The notes: generated from the letters alone by a model not told the origin. A stretch of 64,000 nucleotides of DNA from DATEDA01 sp963754305 (GCA_963754305.1 CAVWFR010000040.1:124001-188000), one strand, 5' to 3'. Shown: positions 36,271 through 45,380, counted from the stretch's first letter. Translations and numbers: made by a program.

Positions 36271-37233
36271 ATGACACCGAGACCGCTGCTCGCCGCACTT
36301 GCATTCGCCGCCGCCGGTGCCGCCGCGGCGCAGGAGTTTCCCGCAAAACCGATTCGCATCATCGTGCCCTTCGCCCCCGGCGGCGTTGCCGACACGAGCG
36401 CGCGCGTCGTGGCCGACCGGCTCACGGCGCGGATCGGCCAGCAGGTCGTCGTCGAGAACCGCCCCGGCGCGAGCGGGAACATCGGCACCGAGGCGGTCGC
36501 GAAGAGCGCGCCCGACGGCTACACGCTGCTCCTCGGGTTCGACGGGACGATGGTGATCAACCCGCACGTGTACCCCAAGCTCGCGTGGGACACGCTGCGC
36601 GACTTCGCGCCGGTGACCAAGCTCGGCGACGCGACCTTGATCCTCGTCGCGCATCCGTCGGTACCGGCGAAGGACCTGCGCGAGCTCATCGCGCTTTCGA
36701 AGCAGAAGCCCGGCTCGCTCTCCTACGGCACGGCGGGCACGGGGAGCACGCCGCATCTCGCCGGCGAGCTGCTCAACCAGCGTGCCGGTACAGATCTCGC
36801 GCATGTGCCGTACAAGGGCGGCGGCCAGGCGATGGGCGACGTGGTCGGCGGGCAGATCCCGCTCGTCTACACCGCGATCGCCACGGCGCAGCAGTACATC
36901 AAGGGCGGCAAGCTGAAGGGGCTCGGCGTGTCGAGCGCCGCGCGCTCGTCGTCGCTGCCCGAAGTGCCGACCTTCATCGAAGGCGGGCTCGCGGGCTTCG
37001 TCGTCGACTCCTGGGTCGGCATTCTCGCGCCGGCGAAGACGCCGCCGCCGATCGTGGACCGGCTGCAGCGCGAGATTGCCGCCGTGCTGGCGGAGCCGGC
37101 GGTGAAGGAGCGCTACGCGACGCTCGGGATCGATCCGGTGGGTAACACCGCGGCGCAATACACGGCCCAGATCCGCGAAGATCTCGCCCGCTGGCAGAAG
37201 GTCGTCAAGCAAGCCAACATCCGTATCGAGTGA
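36271..37233 (+). CDS. Bug/TctC-family periplasmic solute-binding protein (intact)
   Basis: 320-residue receptor. The signal peptide is MTPRPLLAALAFAAAGAAAA, cut before QEFPAKP. Family motifs are KPIRIIVPFAPGGVADTSAR, VVENRPGASGNIGTEAVAKS, APDGYTLLLGFDGTM and LAHVPYKGGGQAMGDVVGGQ, which form the carboxylate-binding lobes; the C-terminal YATLGIDPVGNTAAQYTAQI is also typical. It is the only undamaged one of three Bug genes in the window. It is followed closely by the CnbZ-like and dehydrogenase genes, so its ligand may be their substrate. No TctAB permease is present. Confidence 0.9.
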   Translation: MTPRPLLAALAFAAAGAAAAQEFPAKPIRIIVPFAPGGVADTSARVVADRLTARIGQQVVVENRPGASGNIGTEAVAKSAPDGYTLLLGFDGTMVINPHVYPKLAWDTLRDFAPVTKLGDATLILVAHPSVPAKDLRELIALSKQKPGSLSYGTAGTGSTPHLAGELLNQRAGTDLAHVPYKGGGQAMGDVVGGQIPLVYTAIATAQQYIKGGKLKGLGVSSAARSSSLPEVPTFIEGGLAGFVVDSWVGILAPAKTPPPIVDRLQREIAAVLAEPAVKERYATLGIDPVGNTAAQYTAQIREDLARWQKVVKQANIRIE

Positions 37234-37240
37234 GGATCTC

Positions 37241-37999
37241 ATGGCAGAAGTCATCATCTTCGCGCCGGGCGGCTACCGCTTCATCCGGGGGCCGTTCCAG
37301 TATTCCGCGGGTGTCGCCGCCGAAAGCGGCTTCGAGATCGACCGGGTGCGCTTCCGCCGCCCGGTGAAGGTCGAGGAGGGGTTCCGGGCGATCGAATCGT
37401 GGCTGAAGACGCTCGGTCGGCCGCTCACCGCGTTCTGCGCGTGCGAGCTGCGGTCGCCGGAGCCCTTCACTGAGGAGGCCTTTAAAGCGTTCAACCGCGT
37501 GTACGTCGGCACGCTCGAACGCTGGGGTCTCTTCAAGGACGAAGTGAACCCGGTCGCCCGCTCGAACGTGTGCCCGGAAGTCGACAAACCGGCCGCGCCG
37601 AGCTTCCACGCGTTTTCCTACACGGTTCCGGCACGCTCGCACGCACGCCCGAGTTTCGTGATCGCCGGCAGCGGCGAGGCGGCGGAAGGGCCGGGAAGCT
37701 ACCGCGACCGCGTGGTCCGCTACGGCGACACCACCTCCGAGGGCATGCGCGAGAAGGCCCGCTGGGTGCTCGCCGAGCAGGAGCGGCGGATGGCAGCGCT
37801 CGGATTCGGCTGGGGCGATGCGACCGCGACCCAGCTGTATACGGTGTACGACTTCCACTCGCTCGTCGCGGCGGAGATCGCGGGCCGCGGTGCGATGGCC
37901 GCCGGGCTCACCTGGCACTTCGCCCGGCCGCCGGTGCAGGGGCTCGACTACGAGATGGATGTCCGCGGCGTCGCGACCGAGCTCGTGCACTCCGCTTGA
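37241..37999 (+). CDS. CnbZ-like (2-amino-5-chloromuconate deaminase family) protein
   Basis: 252-residue soluble protein. GGYRFIRGPFQYSAGVAAES, then GFEIDRVRFRRPVKVEEGF, FNRVYVGTLERWGLFKDEVN, PVARSNVCPEVDKPAAPSFH, FVIAGSGEAAEGPGSYRDRV and TATQLYTVYDFHSLVAAEIA match, from memory, proteins annotated as 2-amino-5-chloromuconate deaminase CnbZ, which have two YjgF/RidA-like halves. Such enzymes hydrolyse enamine/imine amino groups. It starts seven bases after the Bug gene with GTGAGG upstream. The real substrate may be another aminated ring-cleavage product; family assignment is moderate. Confidence 0.6.
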   Translation: MAEVIIFAPGGYRFIRGPFQYSAGVAAESGFEIDRVRFRRPVKVEEGFRAIESWLKTLGRPLTAFCACELRSPEPFTEEAFKAFNRVYVGTLERWGLFKDEVNPVARSNVCPEVDKPAAPSFHAFSYTVPARSHARPSFVIAGSGEAAEGPGSYRDRVVRYGDTTSEGMREKARWVLAEQERRMAALGFGWGDATATQLYTVYDFHSLVAAEIAGRGAMAAGLTWHFARPPVQGLDYEMDVRGVATELVHSA

Positions 38000-38013
38000 A
38001 GGAGGGAACCGGA

Positions 38014-38865
38014 ATGCCGCTCGTTAGCATCGGCGTCGTGGGCGCCGGCACCATGGGCAACGGCATCGTGCAGGCGTTCGCGGTCGCCGGGCACCCGGTG
38101 ACGATGACCGACATCGGCCAGGCACAGGTCGACCGCGGGCTGGAGACGATCGGAGGCAGCCTCGAGCGGCTGGTGAAGAAGAACCGGATGAGCGCCGCCG
38201 ATCAGGCCGCGACACTCGGGCGCATCAGGACGGCGACCGACGTTGCGGCGCTGAAGGATTGCGATCTCCTCATCGAAGCCGCGACCGAGAACCTCGAGCT
38301 GAAGCTCGGGCTCTTCGCGCAGATCGACGCCGTGGGCAAGCCGGACGCGATCCTCGCCACCAACACCTCGTCGATCTCGGTGACGCGGCTCGCGGCTTCG
38401 ACCAAGCGCCCCGACAAGGTCATCGGGATGCATTTCTTCAACCCGGTACCGGTGATGCAGCTCGTGGAGCTGATCCGCGGGCTCGCGACCTCGGATGAAA
38501 CCTACGCCGCGGTCGAGGCGATCACGAAGAAGATCGGGAAGCAGCCGGTCAAGGTGAGGAACTCGCCCGGTTTCGTCGTGAACCGCATGCTGTGCCCGAT
38601 GATCAACGAGGCGATCTTCGCCCTCGGCGAAGGCCTCGCCACCCCGGGCGAGATCGACGATGCGATGAGGCTCGGCTGCAATCACCCGCTCGGCCCGCTG
38701 GCGCTCTGCGATCTCATCGGGCTCGACGTCGAGCTGGCGGTGATGAACGTGCTGTTCGAGGGCTTCAAGGACCCGAAGTATCGCCCGGCGCCGCTGCTCG
38801 TCGAGATGGTCGAGGCGGGCTATCTCGGACGGAAGACCGGGCGCGGCTTTTTCAACTACGGCTGA
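38014..38865 (+). CDS. 3-hydroxyacyl-CoA (3-hydroxybutyryl-CoA) dehydrogenase
   Basis: 283-residue NAD-dependent dehydrogenase. The Rossmann loop GVVGAGTMGNGI starts at residue 7. TNTSSISVTRLAASTKRPDK is followed by the catalytic-His segment VIGMHFFNPVPVMQLVELIR, then NSPGFVVNRMLCPMINEAIF, and the C-domain ends YLGRKTGRGFFNYG. Length equals single-domain PaaH/Hbd enzymes. AAGGAGGGAACC lies before the ATG. It oxidises the 3-hydroxyacyl-CoA step of beta-oxidation-like side chain or ring-cleavage pathways. Confidence 0.93.
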   Translation: MPLVSIGVVGAGTMGNGIVQAFAVAGHPVTMTDIGQAQVDRGLETIGGSLERLVKKNRMSAADQAATLGRIRTATDVAALKDCDLLIEAATENLELKLGLFAQIDAVGKPDAILATNTSSISVTRLAASTKRPDKVIGMHFFNPVPVMQLVELIRGLATSDETYAAVEAITKKIGKQPVKVRNSPGFVVNRMLCPMINEAIFALGEGLATPGEIDDAMRLGCNHPLGPLALCDLIGLDVELAVMNVLFEGFKDPKYRPAPLLVEMVEAGYLGRKTGRGFFNYG

Positions 38866-38890
38866 CGCTCGTCACGGCGGCGGTTACAAT
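38862..38890 (+). promoter_or_regulatory. putative promoter of the acyl-CoA synthetase/second LIV operon
   Basis: CTGACG (38862-38867), a 17-base spacer and TACAAT (38885-38890) lie 80 bases before the ATG at 38971. The -35 overlaps the previous stop codon. No hairpin terminator is seen between them, so the operon may also be read through. Confidence 0.4.
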
Positions 38891-38970
38891 CGCACCGCTC
38901 GCGCGAACCCCGTAAATCAGAACGGCGGCGCGCTTCACGTCGCGGGATACCCGCCCACAGGAGGGGTGAG

Positions 38971-40923
38971 ATGGCCGAGCGGCTCGACACGTTTCCGCGC
39001 CTGCTGCTGCATCACGCACGCGTGCGTCCCGAGCGCCCCGCCATCCGCGAGAAAGACCTCGGCATCTGGCAGACCTTCACCTGGTCGCAGGTTGCCGTCG
39101 AGGTCCGCGCGCTCGCCTGCGGCCTCGCGGCGCAGGGTTTCAAGCGCGGGATGAGCCTCGCCATCGTCGGCGGAAATCGCCCGCGGCTCTACTGGGCGAT
39201 CGCCGCCACACAGTGCCTAGGGGGCATTCCCGTACCGCTGTACGACGATGCGGCCGGTCAAGAGATGGTGTTCGTCCTTCAGAACGCCGAGATCGCGTTC
39301 GCGATCGTCGAGGACCAGGAGCAGGTCGACAAGCTCCTCGAGATCATGCCGCAGTGCCCGAGGCTCGCGCACCTCTACTTCGACGATGCGCGCGGGATGA
39401 GGCACTACACGCAGCCCGAGGTCGCGAGTTACGAGAGCCTGCAGGCGAGCGGCCGCGAGTTCGATGTCCGCCACCCCGAATTCTTCCTCGCCGAGGTCGA
39501 GAAAGGCCGGCCGTCCGACACTGCGGCGATGTTCTTCACCTCGGGCACCACCGGCCAGCCGAAGGGCGTGGTGCTCACCCACGAGAACGTCATCACCGCC
39601 GCCCGGATGGGCGCGGAGATGGAAGGCCTCACTCCCGACGAGGAGGTGCTCGCGTACATGCCGCCCGCGTGGATCGGGCAGAACATCTTCTCCTACGCGC
39701 AGCCCTACCTCGTGGGTTTCTGCGTCTCCTGCCCCGAGTCGGCCGAAACGGTGATGGCCGACATGCGGGAGATCGGGCCGACGTACTACTTCGCCGTGCC
39801 GCGGGTGCTGGAGGCGCTGCTCACGCAGGTGACGATCCGGATGGAGGACGCCGGCTGGCTCAAGCGGAACATGTACCGCTACTTCATGGGGCTCGCGCGC
39901 CGCGTCGGCGCGAAGATCCTCGACGCGAAGGAGCCGGTGGGCGTCGGCGACCGGCTGCTGTACCGCATCGGCGACCTCGCAGTCTACGGGCCGCTGCGGA
40001 ACGTGCTCGGCATGAGTCGGGTGAAGCTCGCCTACACCGCGGGCGAAGCGATCGGCCCGGATCTCTTCGTGTTCTACCGCTCGATCGGCATCAACCTGAA
40101 ACAGCTCTACGGGTCGACCGAGACCTCGGTGTTCGTGTGCGTGCAGCCGAACGGCCAGGTGAAGGCCGACACCGTGGGCCCGCCGGTGAAGGGCGTCGAG
40201 ATCAAGGTCACCGATGCGGGCGAGATCCTCATCCGCTCCCCAGGGCTGTTCCAGAGCTATTACAAGAACCCGGAGGCCACGGCGGAGGCGAAGTCGAACG
40301 ACGGCTGGTTCCACACCGGCGATGCCGGCTACCTGGACCAGGACGGCCACCTCAAGATCATCGACCGCGCGAAGGACGTCGGAAAGCTGAACGACGGGAC
40401 GCTCTTCGCGCCGAAGTACCTCGAGAACAAGCTCAAGTTCTTCCCGTACATCAAGGAGGCAGTCACCTTCGGCCATGCGCGCGCGAGGGTCTGCGCTTTC
40501 CTGAACATCGATTTCGACGCGGTGGGGAACTGGGCCGAGCGGCGCAACCTCTCCTACTCCGGCTACACCGACCTCGCGAGCCAGGACGCGGTGTTCGAGC
40601 TCGTCCGCGATTGCGTCGAGAAGGTGAACGTCGACCTCGCCGCCGATCCGAAGCTCGCCGGCTCGCAGATCCACCGCTTCCTAGTCCTGCACAAGGAGCT
40701 CGACCCGGACGACGGCGAGATCACCCGCTCGCGGAAGGTCCGCCGGGGGTTCATCGCCGAGAAGTACGCGCTCCTGATCGATGCGCTCTACGGCGGGAAG
40801 AAGGAGTGCTTCATCGAGACACAGGTCAAGTTCGAGGACGGCCGCACCGGCATGATCAGCGCCAACCTGAAGATCGCCGATGCGAGGACCTTCCCCGCCG
40901 GCGCGGCGCGCAAGGCCGCGTAG
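38971..40923 (+). CDS. AMP-forming long-chain-type acyl-CoA synthetase
   Basis: 650-residue ANL-superfamily ligase that adenylates a carboxylic acid and transfers it to CoA. The P-loop MFFTSGTTGQPKGVVLTHEN lies at about residues 188-207, LKQLYGSTETSVFVCVQPNG is the A5 region, and GWFHTGDAGYLDQDGHLKII the A7-A8 region with the hinge. The length and the C-terminal IHRFLVLHKELDPDDGEITR, then SRKVRRGFI, fit the FadD15-like long-chain group that regularly heads LIV operons in betaproteobacteria. GGAGGGGTGAG precedes the ATG. It probably activates the acid imported by the following ABC transporter. Confidence 0.92.
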   Translation: MAERLDTFPRLLLHHARVRPERPAIREKDLGIWQTFTWSQVAVEVRALACGLAAQGFKRGMSLAIVGGNRPRLYWAIAATQCLGGIPVPLYDDAAGQEMVFVLQNAEIAFAIVEDQEQVDKLLEIMPQCPRLAHLYFDDARGMRHYTQPEVASYESLQASGREFDVRHPEFFLAEVEKGRPSDTAAMFFTSGTTGQPKGVVLTHENVITAARMGAEMEGLTPDEEVLAYMPPAWIGQNIFSYAQPYLVGFCVSCPESAETVMADMREIGPTYYFAVPRVLEALLTQVTIRMEDAGWLKRNMYRYFMGLARRVGAKILDAKEPVGVGDRLLYRIGDLAVYGPLRNVLGMSRVKLAYTAGEAIGPDLFVFYRSIGINLKQLYGSTETSVFVCVQPNGQVKADTVGPPVKGVEIKVTDAGEILIRSPGLFQSYYKNPEATAEAKSNDGWFHTGDAGYLDQDGHLKIIDRAKDVGKLNDGTLFAPKYLENKLKFFPYIKEAVTFGHARARVCAFLNIDFDAVGNWAERRNLSYSGYTDLASQDAVFELVRDCVEKVNVDLAADPKLAGSQIHRFLVLHKELDPDDGEITRSRKVRRGFIAEKYALLIDALYGGKKECFIETQVKFEDGRTGMISANLKIADARTFPAGAARKAA

Positions 40924-40962
40924 AACAAGACCTTCCCGGCGCCGCCCGAGTTTCTCCTCGAA

Positions 40963-41751
40963 ATGCAGAGCCAAAGAGAGATCGGCCCGCCGGTCCTCGT
41001 GATCGAAGGCGTTTCGCTCGCGTTCGGCGGTGTGAAAGCGCTGCAGGACGTGTCGTTCGACGTTCGCGAGCACGAGATCCGCGCGATCATCGGCCCGAAC
41101 GGAGCGGGGAAAAGCTCGATGTTGAACGTCATCAACGGCGTCTACCACCCGCAGCAGGGCAAGATCACCTACAAGGGCGAGACCCGCGCCGACATGGACA
41201 GCCACGAGGCGGCGGCGATGGGCATCGCGCGCACCTTCCAGAACATCGCCCTCTTCAAGGGCATGAGCGTGCTGGACAACATCATGACCGGCCGCAATCT
41301 AAAGATGAAGACGGGCTTCCTCCTGCAGGCGCTGTGGGTCGGCCCGGCGAAGCGCGAGGAGCTCGAGCACCGGCGCAAGGTGGAGGAGGTCATCGACTTC
41401 CTCGAGATCCAGCACATCCGCAAGACCCCGGTCGGACGGCTGCCCTACGGCCTCCAGAAGCGCGTAGAGCTCGCCCGGGCGCTCGCCGCCGAACCGGAGC
41501 TCCTGCTCCTGGACGAGCCGATGGCCGGCATGAACCTCGAGGAGAAACAGGACATGTGCCGCTTCATCCTCGACGTGAACGACCAGTACGGCAGCACGAT
41601 CGTGCTGATCGAGCACGACATGGGGGTGGTGATGGACATCTCGGACCGGGTGGTAGTGCTCGACTACGGTCGCAAGATCGCCGACGGCACGCCCGACGCG
41701 GTGCGGAGCGATCAGCGGGTGATCGACGCCTATCTCGGCGTCGCTCACTGA
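40963..41751 (+). CDS. LIV-type ABC transporter ATPase (LivG-like), system 2
   Basis: 262-residue ATPase: VLVIEGVSLAFGGVKALQDV, Walker A GPNGAGKSS, MGIARTFQNIALFKGMSVLD, signature-equivalent LPYGLQKRVELARAL, Walker B LLLDEPMAGMNLEE, and switch His LIEHDMGVVMDISDRVVVLD. It follows the synthetase by 39 bases and precedes the LivH-like gene by 10. It shares only family-level similarity with the system 1 LivG-like protein, so the two transporters are not a recent duplication. Confidence 0.92.
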   Translation: MQSQREIGPPVLVIEGVSLAFGGVKALQDVSFDVREHEIRAIIGPNGAGKSSMLNVINGVYHPQQGKITYKGETRADMDSHEAAAMGIARTFQNIALFKGMSVLDNIMTGRNLKMKTGFLLQALWVGPAKREELEHRRKVEEVIDFLEIQHIRKTPVGRLPYGLQKRVELARALAAEPELLLLDEPMAGMNLEEKQDMCRFILDVNDQYGSTIVLIEHDMGVVMDISDRVVVLDYGRKIADGTPDAVRSDQRVIDAYLGVAH

Positions 41752-41761
41752 AGAGGTTCGC

Positions 41762-42661
41762 ATGGACATCGCCTTCTTCATCGAGGTACTCGCCGGCGGC
41801 CTGCTCGCGGGGGTGATGTATTCGCTCGTCGCGCTCGGCTTCGTGCTGATCTACAAGGCCTCGGGAGTCTTCAACTTCGCCCAGGGCGCGATGGTGTTCT
41901 TCGCCGCGCTCACGTTCGTCAGCCTCGTCGAGCGCGGGATCAATCTCTGGCTGGCGCTTCTGCTCACGCTGGCGGTGATGGTGGTGCTCGGCCTCGTCAC
42001 CGAGCGGGTCGTGCTGCGGCCGCTCGTCAATCAGCCGCCGATCACGCTCTTCATGGCGACGATCGGGCTCACGTTCGTGCTCGAGGGGCTGTCGCAGCTC
42101 ATGTGGGGCTCGCAGCCGCACGGCCTCGAGCTCGGCGTCCCGGACGTGCCGATCGATTGGCTGTCGCAGAAGTGGAACATCAACATCAGCCAGTTCGATC
42201 TCTTCGCCTCCGCGGTGGCCGGCATCCTGGTCGCCGTGCTGGCGGTGTTCTTCCAGAAGACGCGGATCGGCCGGGCGCTCCGCGCGGTGGCCGACGACCA
42301 CCAGGCCGCGCTCGCGGTGGGCATTCCCCTGAAGACGATCTGGGGCATCGTGTGGGCGGTCGCCGGCTTCGTCGCGCTGGTCGCCGGCCTGCTCTGGGGC
42401 GTGCGCAACGGCGTCCAGTTCGCGCTCACGTTCGTCGCGCTGAAGGCGCTGCCGGTGCTGATCCTCGGCGGGTTCGAGTCGATCGCCGGCGCCATCGTCG
42501 GCGGCCTGATCATCGGCGCCAGCGAGAAGCTCGCCGAGGTGTACATCGGCCCCTATTTCGGCGGCGGGCTCGAGTCGTGGTTCGCGTACGTGATCGCGCT
42601 GCTGTTCCTGCTGGTTCGGCCGCAGGGACTCTTCGGCGAGAAGATCATCGAGAGGGTGTAG
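41762..42661 (+). CDS. LIV-type ABC transporter permease (LivH-like), system 2
   Basis: 299-residue permease with about eight helices: IEVLAGGLLAGVMYSLVALG and FVLIYKASGVFNFAQGAMVF (characteristic of LivH), the coupling loop KTRIGRALRAVADDHQAALA, and ALPVLILGGFESIAGAIVGG. A roughly 25-residue insert (WGSQPHGLELGVPDVPIDWL) between helices probably faces the periplasm. AAGAGG precedes the ATG, ten bases after the LivG-like gene. Confidence 0.92.
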   Translation: MDIAFFIEVLAGGLLAGVMYSLVALGFVLIYKASGVFNFAQGAMVFFAALTFVSLVERGINLWLALLLTLAVMVVLGLVTERVVLRPLVNQPPITLFMATIGLTFVLEGLSQLMWGSQPHGLELGVPDVPIDWLSQKWNINISQFDLFASAVAGILVAVLAVFFQKTRIGRALRAVADDHQAALAVGIPLKTIWGIVWAVAGFVALVAGLLWGVRNGVQFALTFVALKALPVLILGGFESIAGAIVGGLIIGASEKLAEVYIGPYFGGGLESWFAYVIALLFLLVRPQGLFGEKIIERV

Positions 42662-42665
42662 CGAG

Positions 42666-43742
42666 ATGCTCTACCGAGAAGCAGGCCAGTTCAAGACGAG
42701 CTACGCCGCCGACCAGCAGATCTTCCCGATCCTCCAGGACCGGATCGCGATGGGCGCGCTGCTCGTCGTCGCGTTCGTCGTCGTGCCGCTCGTCGCCGAC
42801 CAGTACTGGCTGTCGGCGCTCCTGACGCCGTTTCTCATCTTGGGGCTGGCTGCGCTCGGCCTGAACATCCTCACCGGCTATGCCGGACAGCTCTCGCTCG
42901 GGACCGCGGCGTTCATGGCGGTAGGCGCGTTCATGGCCTACAACGTCGAGCTGCGCATTCCCGGCATGCCGATCATCGGCTCGTTCATCATCGGCGGGCT
43001 GTGCGCGGCGCTCGTAGGCATCGTGTTCGGCCTGCCCAGCCTGCGCATCAAGGGCTTCTACCTCGCAGTCGCGACGCTCGCCTGCCAGTTCTTCGTGCTG
43101 TGGGCGCTGCAGCGCTTCGGCTGGTTCTCGAACAACAGCTCGTCCGGCGTCATCACCGCGCAGAAGATCGAGATCCTCGGCTACGCGTTCGACACCCCGG
43201 TGGGGAAGTATCTGGTCACCCTGGCGGTCGTCGTGGTGCTCTCGCTGCTGGCGAAGAATCTGGTGCGGAGCGAAACCGGCCGCGCCTTCATGGCGGTCCG
43301 CGACATGGATGTCGCCGCGGGCGTCATCGGCATCCGGCTGATGCACACCAAGCTCCTCGCGTTCGCGATCAGCTCGTTCTACTGCGGCGTGGCGGGGGCG
43401 CTGTACGCGTACTGCTACCTCGGCACGGTGGAGCCCGAGGCGTTCAACCTCGACCTCTCGTTCCGGATCCTCTTCATGATCATCATCGGCGGGGTGGGGA
43501 GCATTCTCGGCTCGTACCTCGGCGCGGCGTTCATCACGCTGTTTCCGATCTTCCTCAACCTCGCGTCGCAGGCGATCGCGCACGCGACCGGCTTCGAGAT
43601 CTCGCACGCCGTCGTGTCGAACCTCGAGCTGATGATCTTCGGCGCGCTGATCATCTTCTTCCTGATCGTCGAGCCGCACGGCCTCGCCCGACTGTGGCAG
43701 ATCACCAAGGAAAAGCTGCGGCTCTGGCCGTTCCCCCACTAG
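42666..43742 (+). CDS. LIV-type ABC transporter permease (LivM-like), system 2
   Basis: 358-residue permease, longer than the system 1 subunit by an N-terminal cytoplasmic segment (MLYREAGQFKTSYAADQQIF). LAALGLNILTGYAGQLSLGT, LPSLRIKGFYLAVATLACQF and the coupling loop ETGRAFMAVRDMDVAAGVIG are diagnostic, as is FRILFMIIIGGVGSILGSYL. It starts four bases after the LivH-like stop. A strong GC hairpin follows the stop. Confidence 0.92.
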   Translation: MLYREAGQFKTSYAADQQIFPILQDRIAMGALLVVAFVVVPLVADQYWLSALLTPFLILGLAALGLNILTGYAGQLSLGTAAFMAVGAFMAYNVELRIPGMPIIGSFIIGGLCAALVGIVFGLPSLRIKGFYLAVATLACQFFVLWALQRFGWFSNNSSSGVITAQKIEILGYAFDTPVGKYLVTLAVVVVLSLLAKNLVRSETGRAFMAVRDMDVAAGVIGIRLMHTKLLAFAISSFYCGVAGALYAYCYLGTVEPEAFNLDLSFRILFMIIIGGVGSILGSYLGAAFITLFPIFLNLASQAIAHATGFEISHAVVSNLELMIFGALIIFFLIVEPHGLARLWQITKEKLRLWPFPH

Positions 43743-43745
43743 CGG

Positions 43746-43763
43746 GCCCCCGCGAGCGGGGGC
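43746..43763 (+). terminator. GC-rich hairpin after the LivM-like gene
   Basis: GCCCCCGC-GA-GCGGGGGC (43746-43763) is a perfect 8-bp stem starting four bases after the stop. It lacks a U-tract, so it may be a partial terminator or a 3'-end stabiliser separating the permease genes from the highly expressed receptor gene. Confidence 0.55.
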
Positions 43764-43828
43764 AAAGGCAGGCGGAAACGACCTCCCTGTGCGGCGCGGT
43801 GCCGCACTCCGCAGCCCTTGCCTAGGCT

Positions 43829-43856
43829 TTGATGCAATAGGCCTTTGGCGTATAGT
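43829..43856 (+). promoter_or_regulatory. putative sigma-70 promoter of the second LIV receptor gene
   Basis: TTGATG (43829-43834), a 16-base spacer and TATAGT (43851-43856) lie 72 bases before the receptor ATG. The -10 hexamer and spacer length equal those at 28532-28559. Internal promoters let receptor levels exceed those of the membrane subunits. Confidence 0.55.
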
Positions 43857-43928
43857 TATCGACCCAAAACCAGACCGACCTCAACAACCTGGGAAACAGG
43901 GATTTCCACCACTTCGAGGAGATCGACG

Positions 43929-45278
43929 ATGTTGAAGCACCCTCTTTGGACCGGCCTCGGCCGGCCCGTCGCGGCGGTTGCCGCCGCCGCCGGGTTCGCA
44001 CTCGGCGCACCCGCCGCGCACGCGCAACAGGAACAGTTCATCCCGGCCAACTTCTATTGGGTCGGCCCGTACGCCCCCGGCGGCTCGGGGTTCGGCGGCG
44101 GGATGATCGACTACTTCGCCATGCTGAACGCCCGCGACGGCGGCATAAACGGCGTCAAGCTGACGTGGGAGAAATGCGAGACCGAGTACAACAACGCGCG
44201 CGGCGTCGAGTGCTACGAGCGCAGCAAGAACAAGGGTCCGACCGGCGCCACGGTGATTCACCCGCTCTCCACCGGCATCACCTACTCGCTGATCGAGAAG
44301 GCCACCGCCGACAAGATCCCGATCATCTCGATGGGCTACGGCCGGACCGACGCGTCCGACGGGCGCGTCTTCCCGTACGTCTTCCCGCTGATCACCAACT
44401 ACTGGTCGCAGAACACCGCCAAGATCAAGTTCATCGGCCAGAAGGAAGGCGGGATGGACAAGCTTAAGGGCAAGAAGATCGTGAACCTCTATCACGACTC
44501 GGCCTACGGCAAGGAGACCATTCCGGTCCTCGACGTGCAGGCGAAGAAGTACGGGTTTGAGGTGACGCACATCGCGGTGCCGCACCCGGGCAACGAGCAG
44601 CAGGCGCAGTGGCTGCAGGTGCGTCAGCTCAAGCCCGACTGGGTGATCCTGCGCGGCTGGGGGGTGATGAACCCGACCGCGCTGAAGGCGGCCGCGAAGG
44701 TCGGCTTCCCGCGCGACAAGGTTCTCGGCGTGTGGTGGTCCGGGGCCGAGGAGGACGTCATCCCGGCGGGGGATGCGGCGAAAGGCTACATCGCCGCGGG
44801 CTTCAACCTGCCCGGCACCAGCTTCCCGGTCATGCAGGATGTCATGAAGCACGTCTACGCCAAGGGCAAGGGCGATCTGGACGACAAGTCGCGGGTCGGG
44901 TCGATCTACCACACCCGCGGCATCGTGGCCGGCATTGTCACCACCGAGGCGATCCGTCTCGCGCAGGACAAGTATGGCAAGGGCAAGGCGATCACCGGCG
45001 AGCAGATGCGCTGGGCGCTGGAGAACCTCGAGATCAGCGAAGCGCGCCTCAAGGCGCTCGGCGCGTCCGGTTTGATGCAGCCGCTCAAGGTCTCCTGCCT
45101 CGACCACGAGGGCGGCGGCTCGGTGAAATTCCTCCAGTGGGACGGCAAGGCCTGGAAGCCGATCTCCGAATGGATCACCTCCGACCAGTCGATCGTGCGG
45201 CCGATGATCGAAGCATCCGCGGCGCAGTACGCCAAAGAGAAAAGCATCGCGCTGCGCGACTGCAAGGTGCCCGGCTGA
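43929..45278 (+). CDS. LIV-type periplasmic substrate-binding protein, system 2
   Basis: 449-residue receptor, longer than LivK. The signal peptide is MLKHPLWTGLGRPVAAVAAA with a cut after APAAHA (before QQEQF). It has FIPANFYWVGPYAPGGSGFG, GGINGVKLTWEKCETEYNNA, RGVECYERSKNKGPTGATVI, IPIISMGYGRTDASDGRVFP and the late KVSCLDHEGGGSVKFLQWDG. Three or four Cys suggest a disulfide. This subgroup regularly occurs with LIV operons headed by acyl-CoA synthetases, pointing to carboxylic or aromatic acid ligands. It has its own promoter and is followed by an intrinsic terminator. Confidence 0.9.
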   Translation: MLKHPLWTGLGRPVAAVAAAAGFALGAPAAHAQQEQFIPANFYWVGPYAPGGSGFGGGMIDYFAMLNARDGGINGVKLTWEKCETEYNNARGVECYERSKNKGPTGATVIHPLSTGITYSLIEKATADKIPIISMGYGRTDASDGRVFPYVFPLITNYWSQNTAKIKFIGQKEGGMDKLKGKKIVNLYHDSAYGKETIPVLDVQAKKYGFEVTHIAVPHPGNEQQAQWLQVRQLKPDWVILRGWGVMNPTALKAAAKVGFPRDKVLGVWWSGAEEDVIPAGDAAKGYIAAGFNLPGTSFPVMQDVMKHVYAKGKGDLDDKSRVGSIYHTRGIVAGIVTTEAIRLAQDKYGKGKAITGEQMRWALENLEISEARLKALGASGLMQPLKVSCLDHEGGGSVKFLQWDGKAWKPISEWITSDQSIVRPMIEASAAQYAKEKSIALRDCKVPG

Positions 45279-45308
45279 CGCGCGTCCCAAGTAACGGAGA
45301 AGGACGAG

Positions 45309-45336
45309 GGGGAAGGGAGAGATCCTTCCCCTTTTT
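45309..45336 (+). terminator. intrinsic terminator between receptor and LivF-like genes
   Basis: GGGGAAGG (45309-45316), loop GAGAGAT, CCTTCCCC (45324-45331), then TTTTTC. This is a textbook rho-independent terminator 30 bases after the receptor stop and 45 bases before the LivF-like ATG. It should cap the receptor transcript and allow only partial read-through. Confidence 0.85.
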
Positions 45337-45380
45337 CATTCCGGTTGCCACGGCTACCCTTCCCCCTTTCCCCGTCCGCG

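Noticed and set aside
39213..41816. 867-codon plus-strand frame overlapping the synthetase and LivG-like genes
   Set aside because: Out-of-frame shadow, extremely Arg/Gly/Pro-rich and spanning two real genes.
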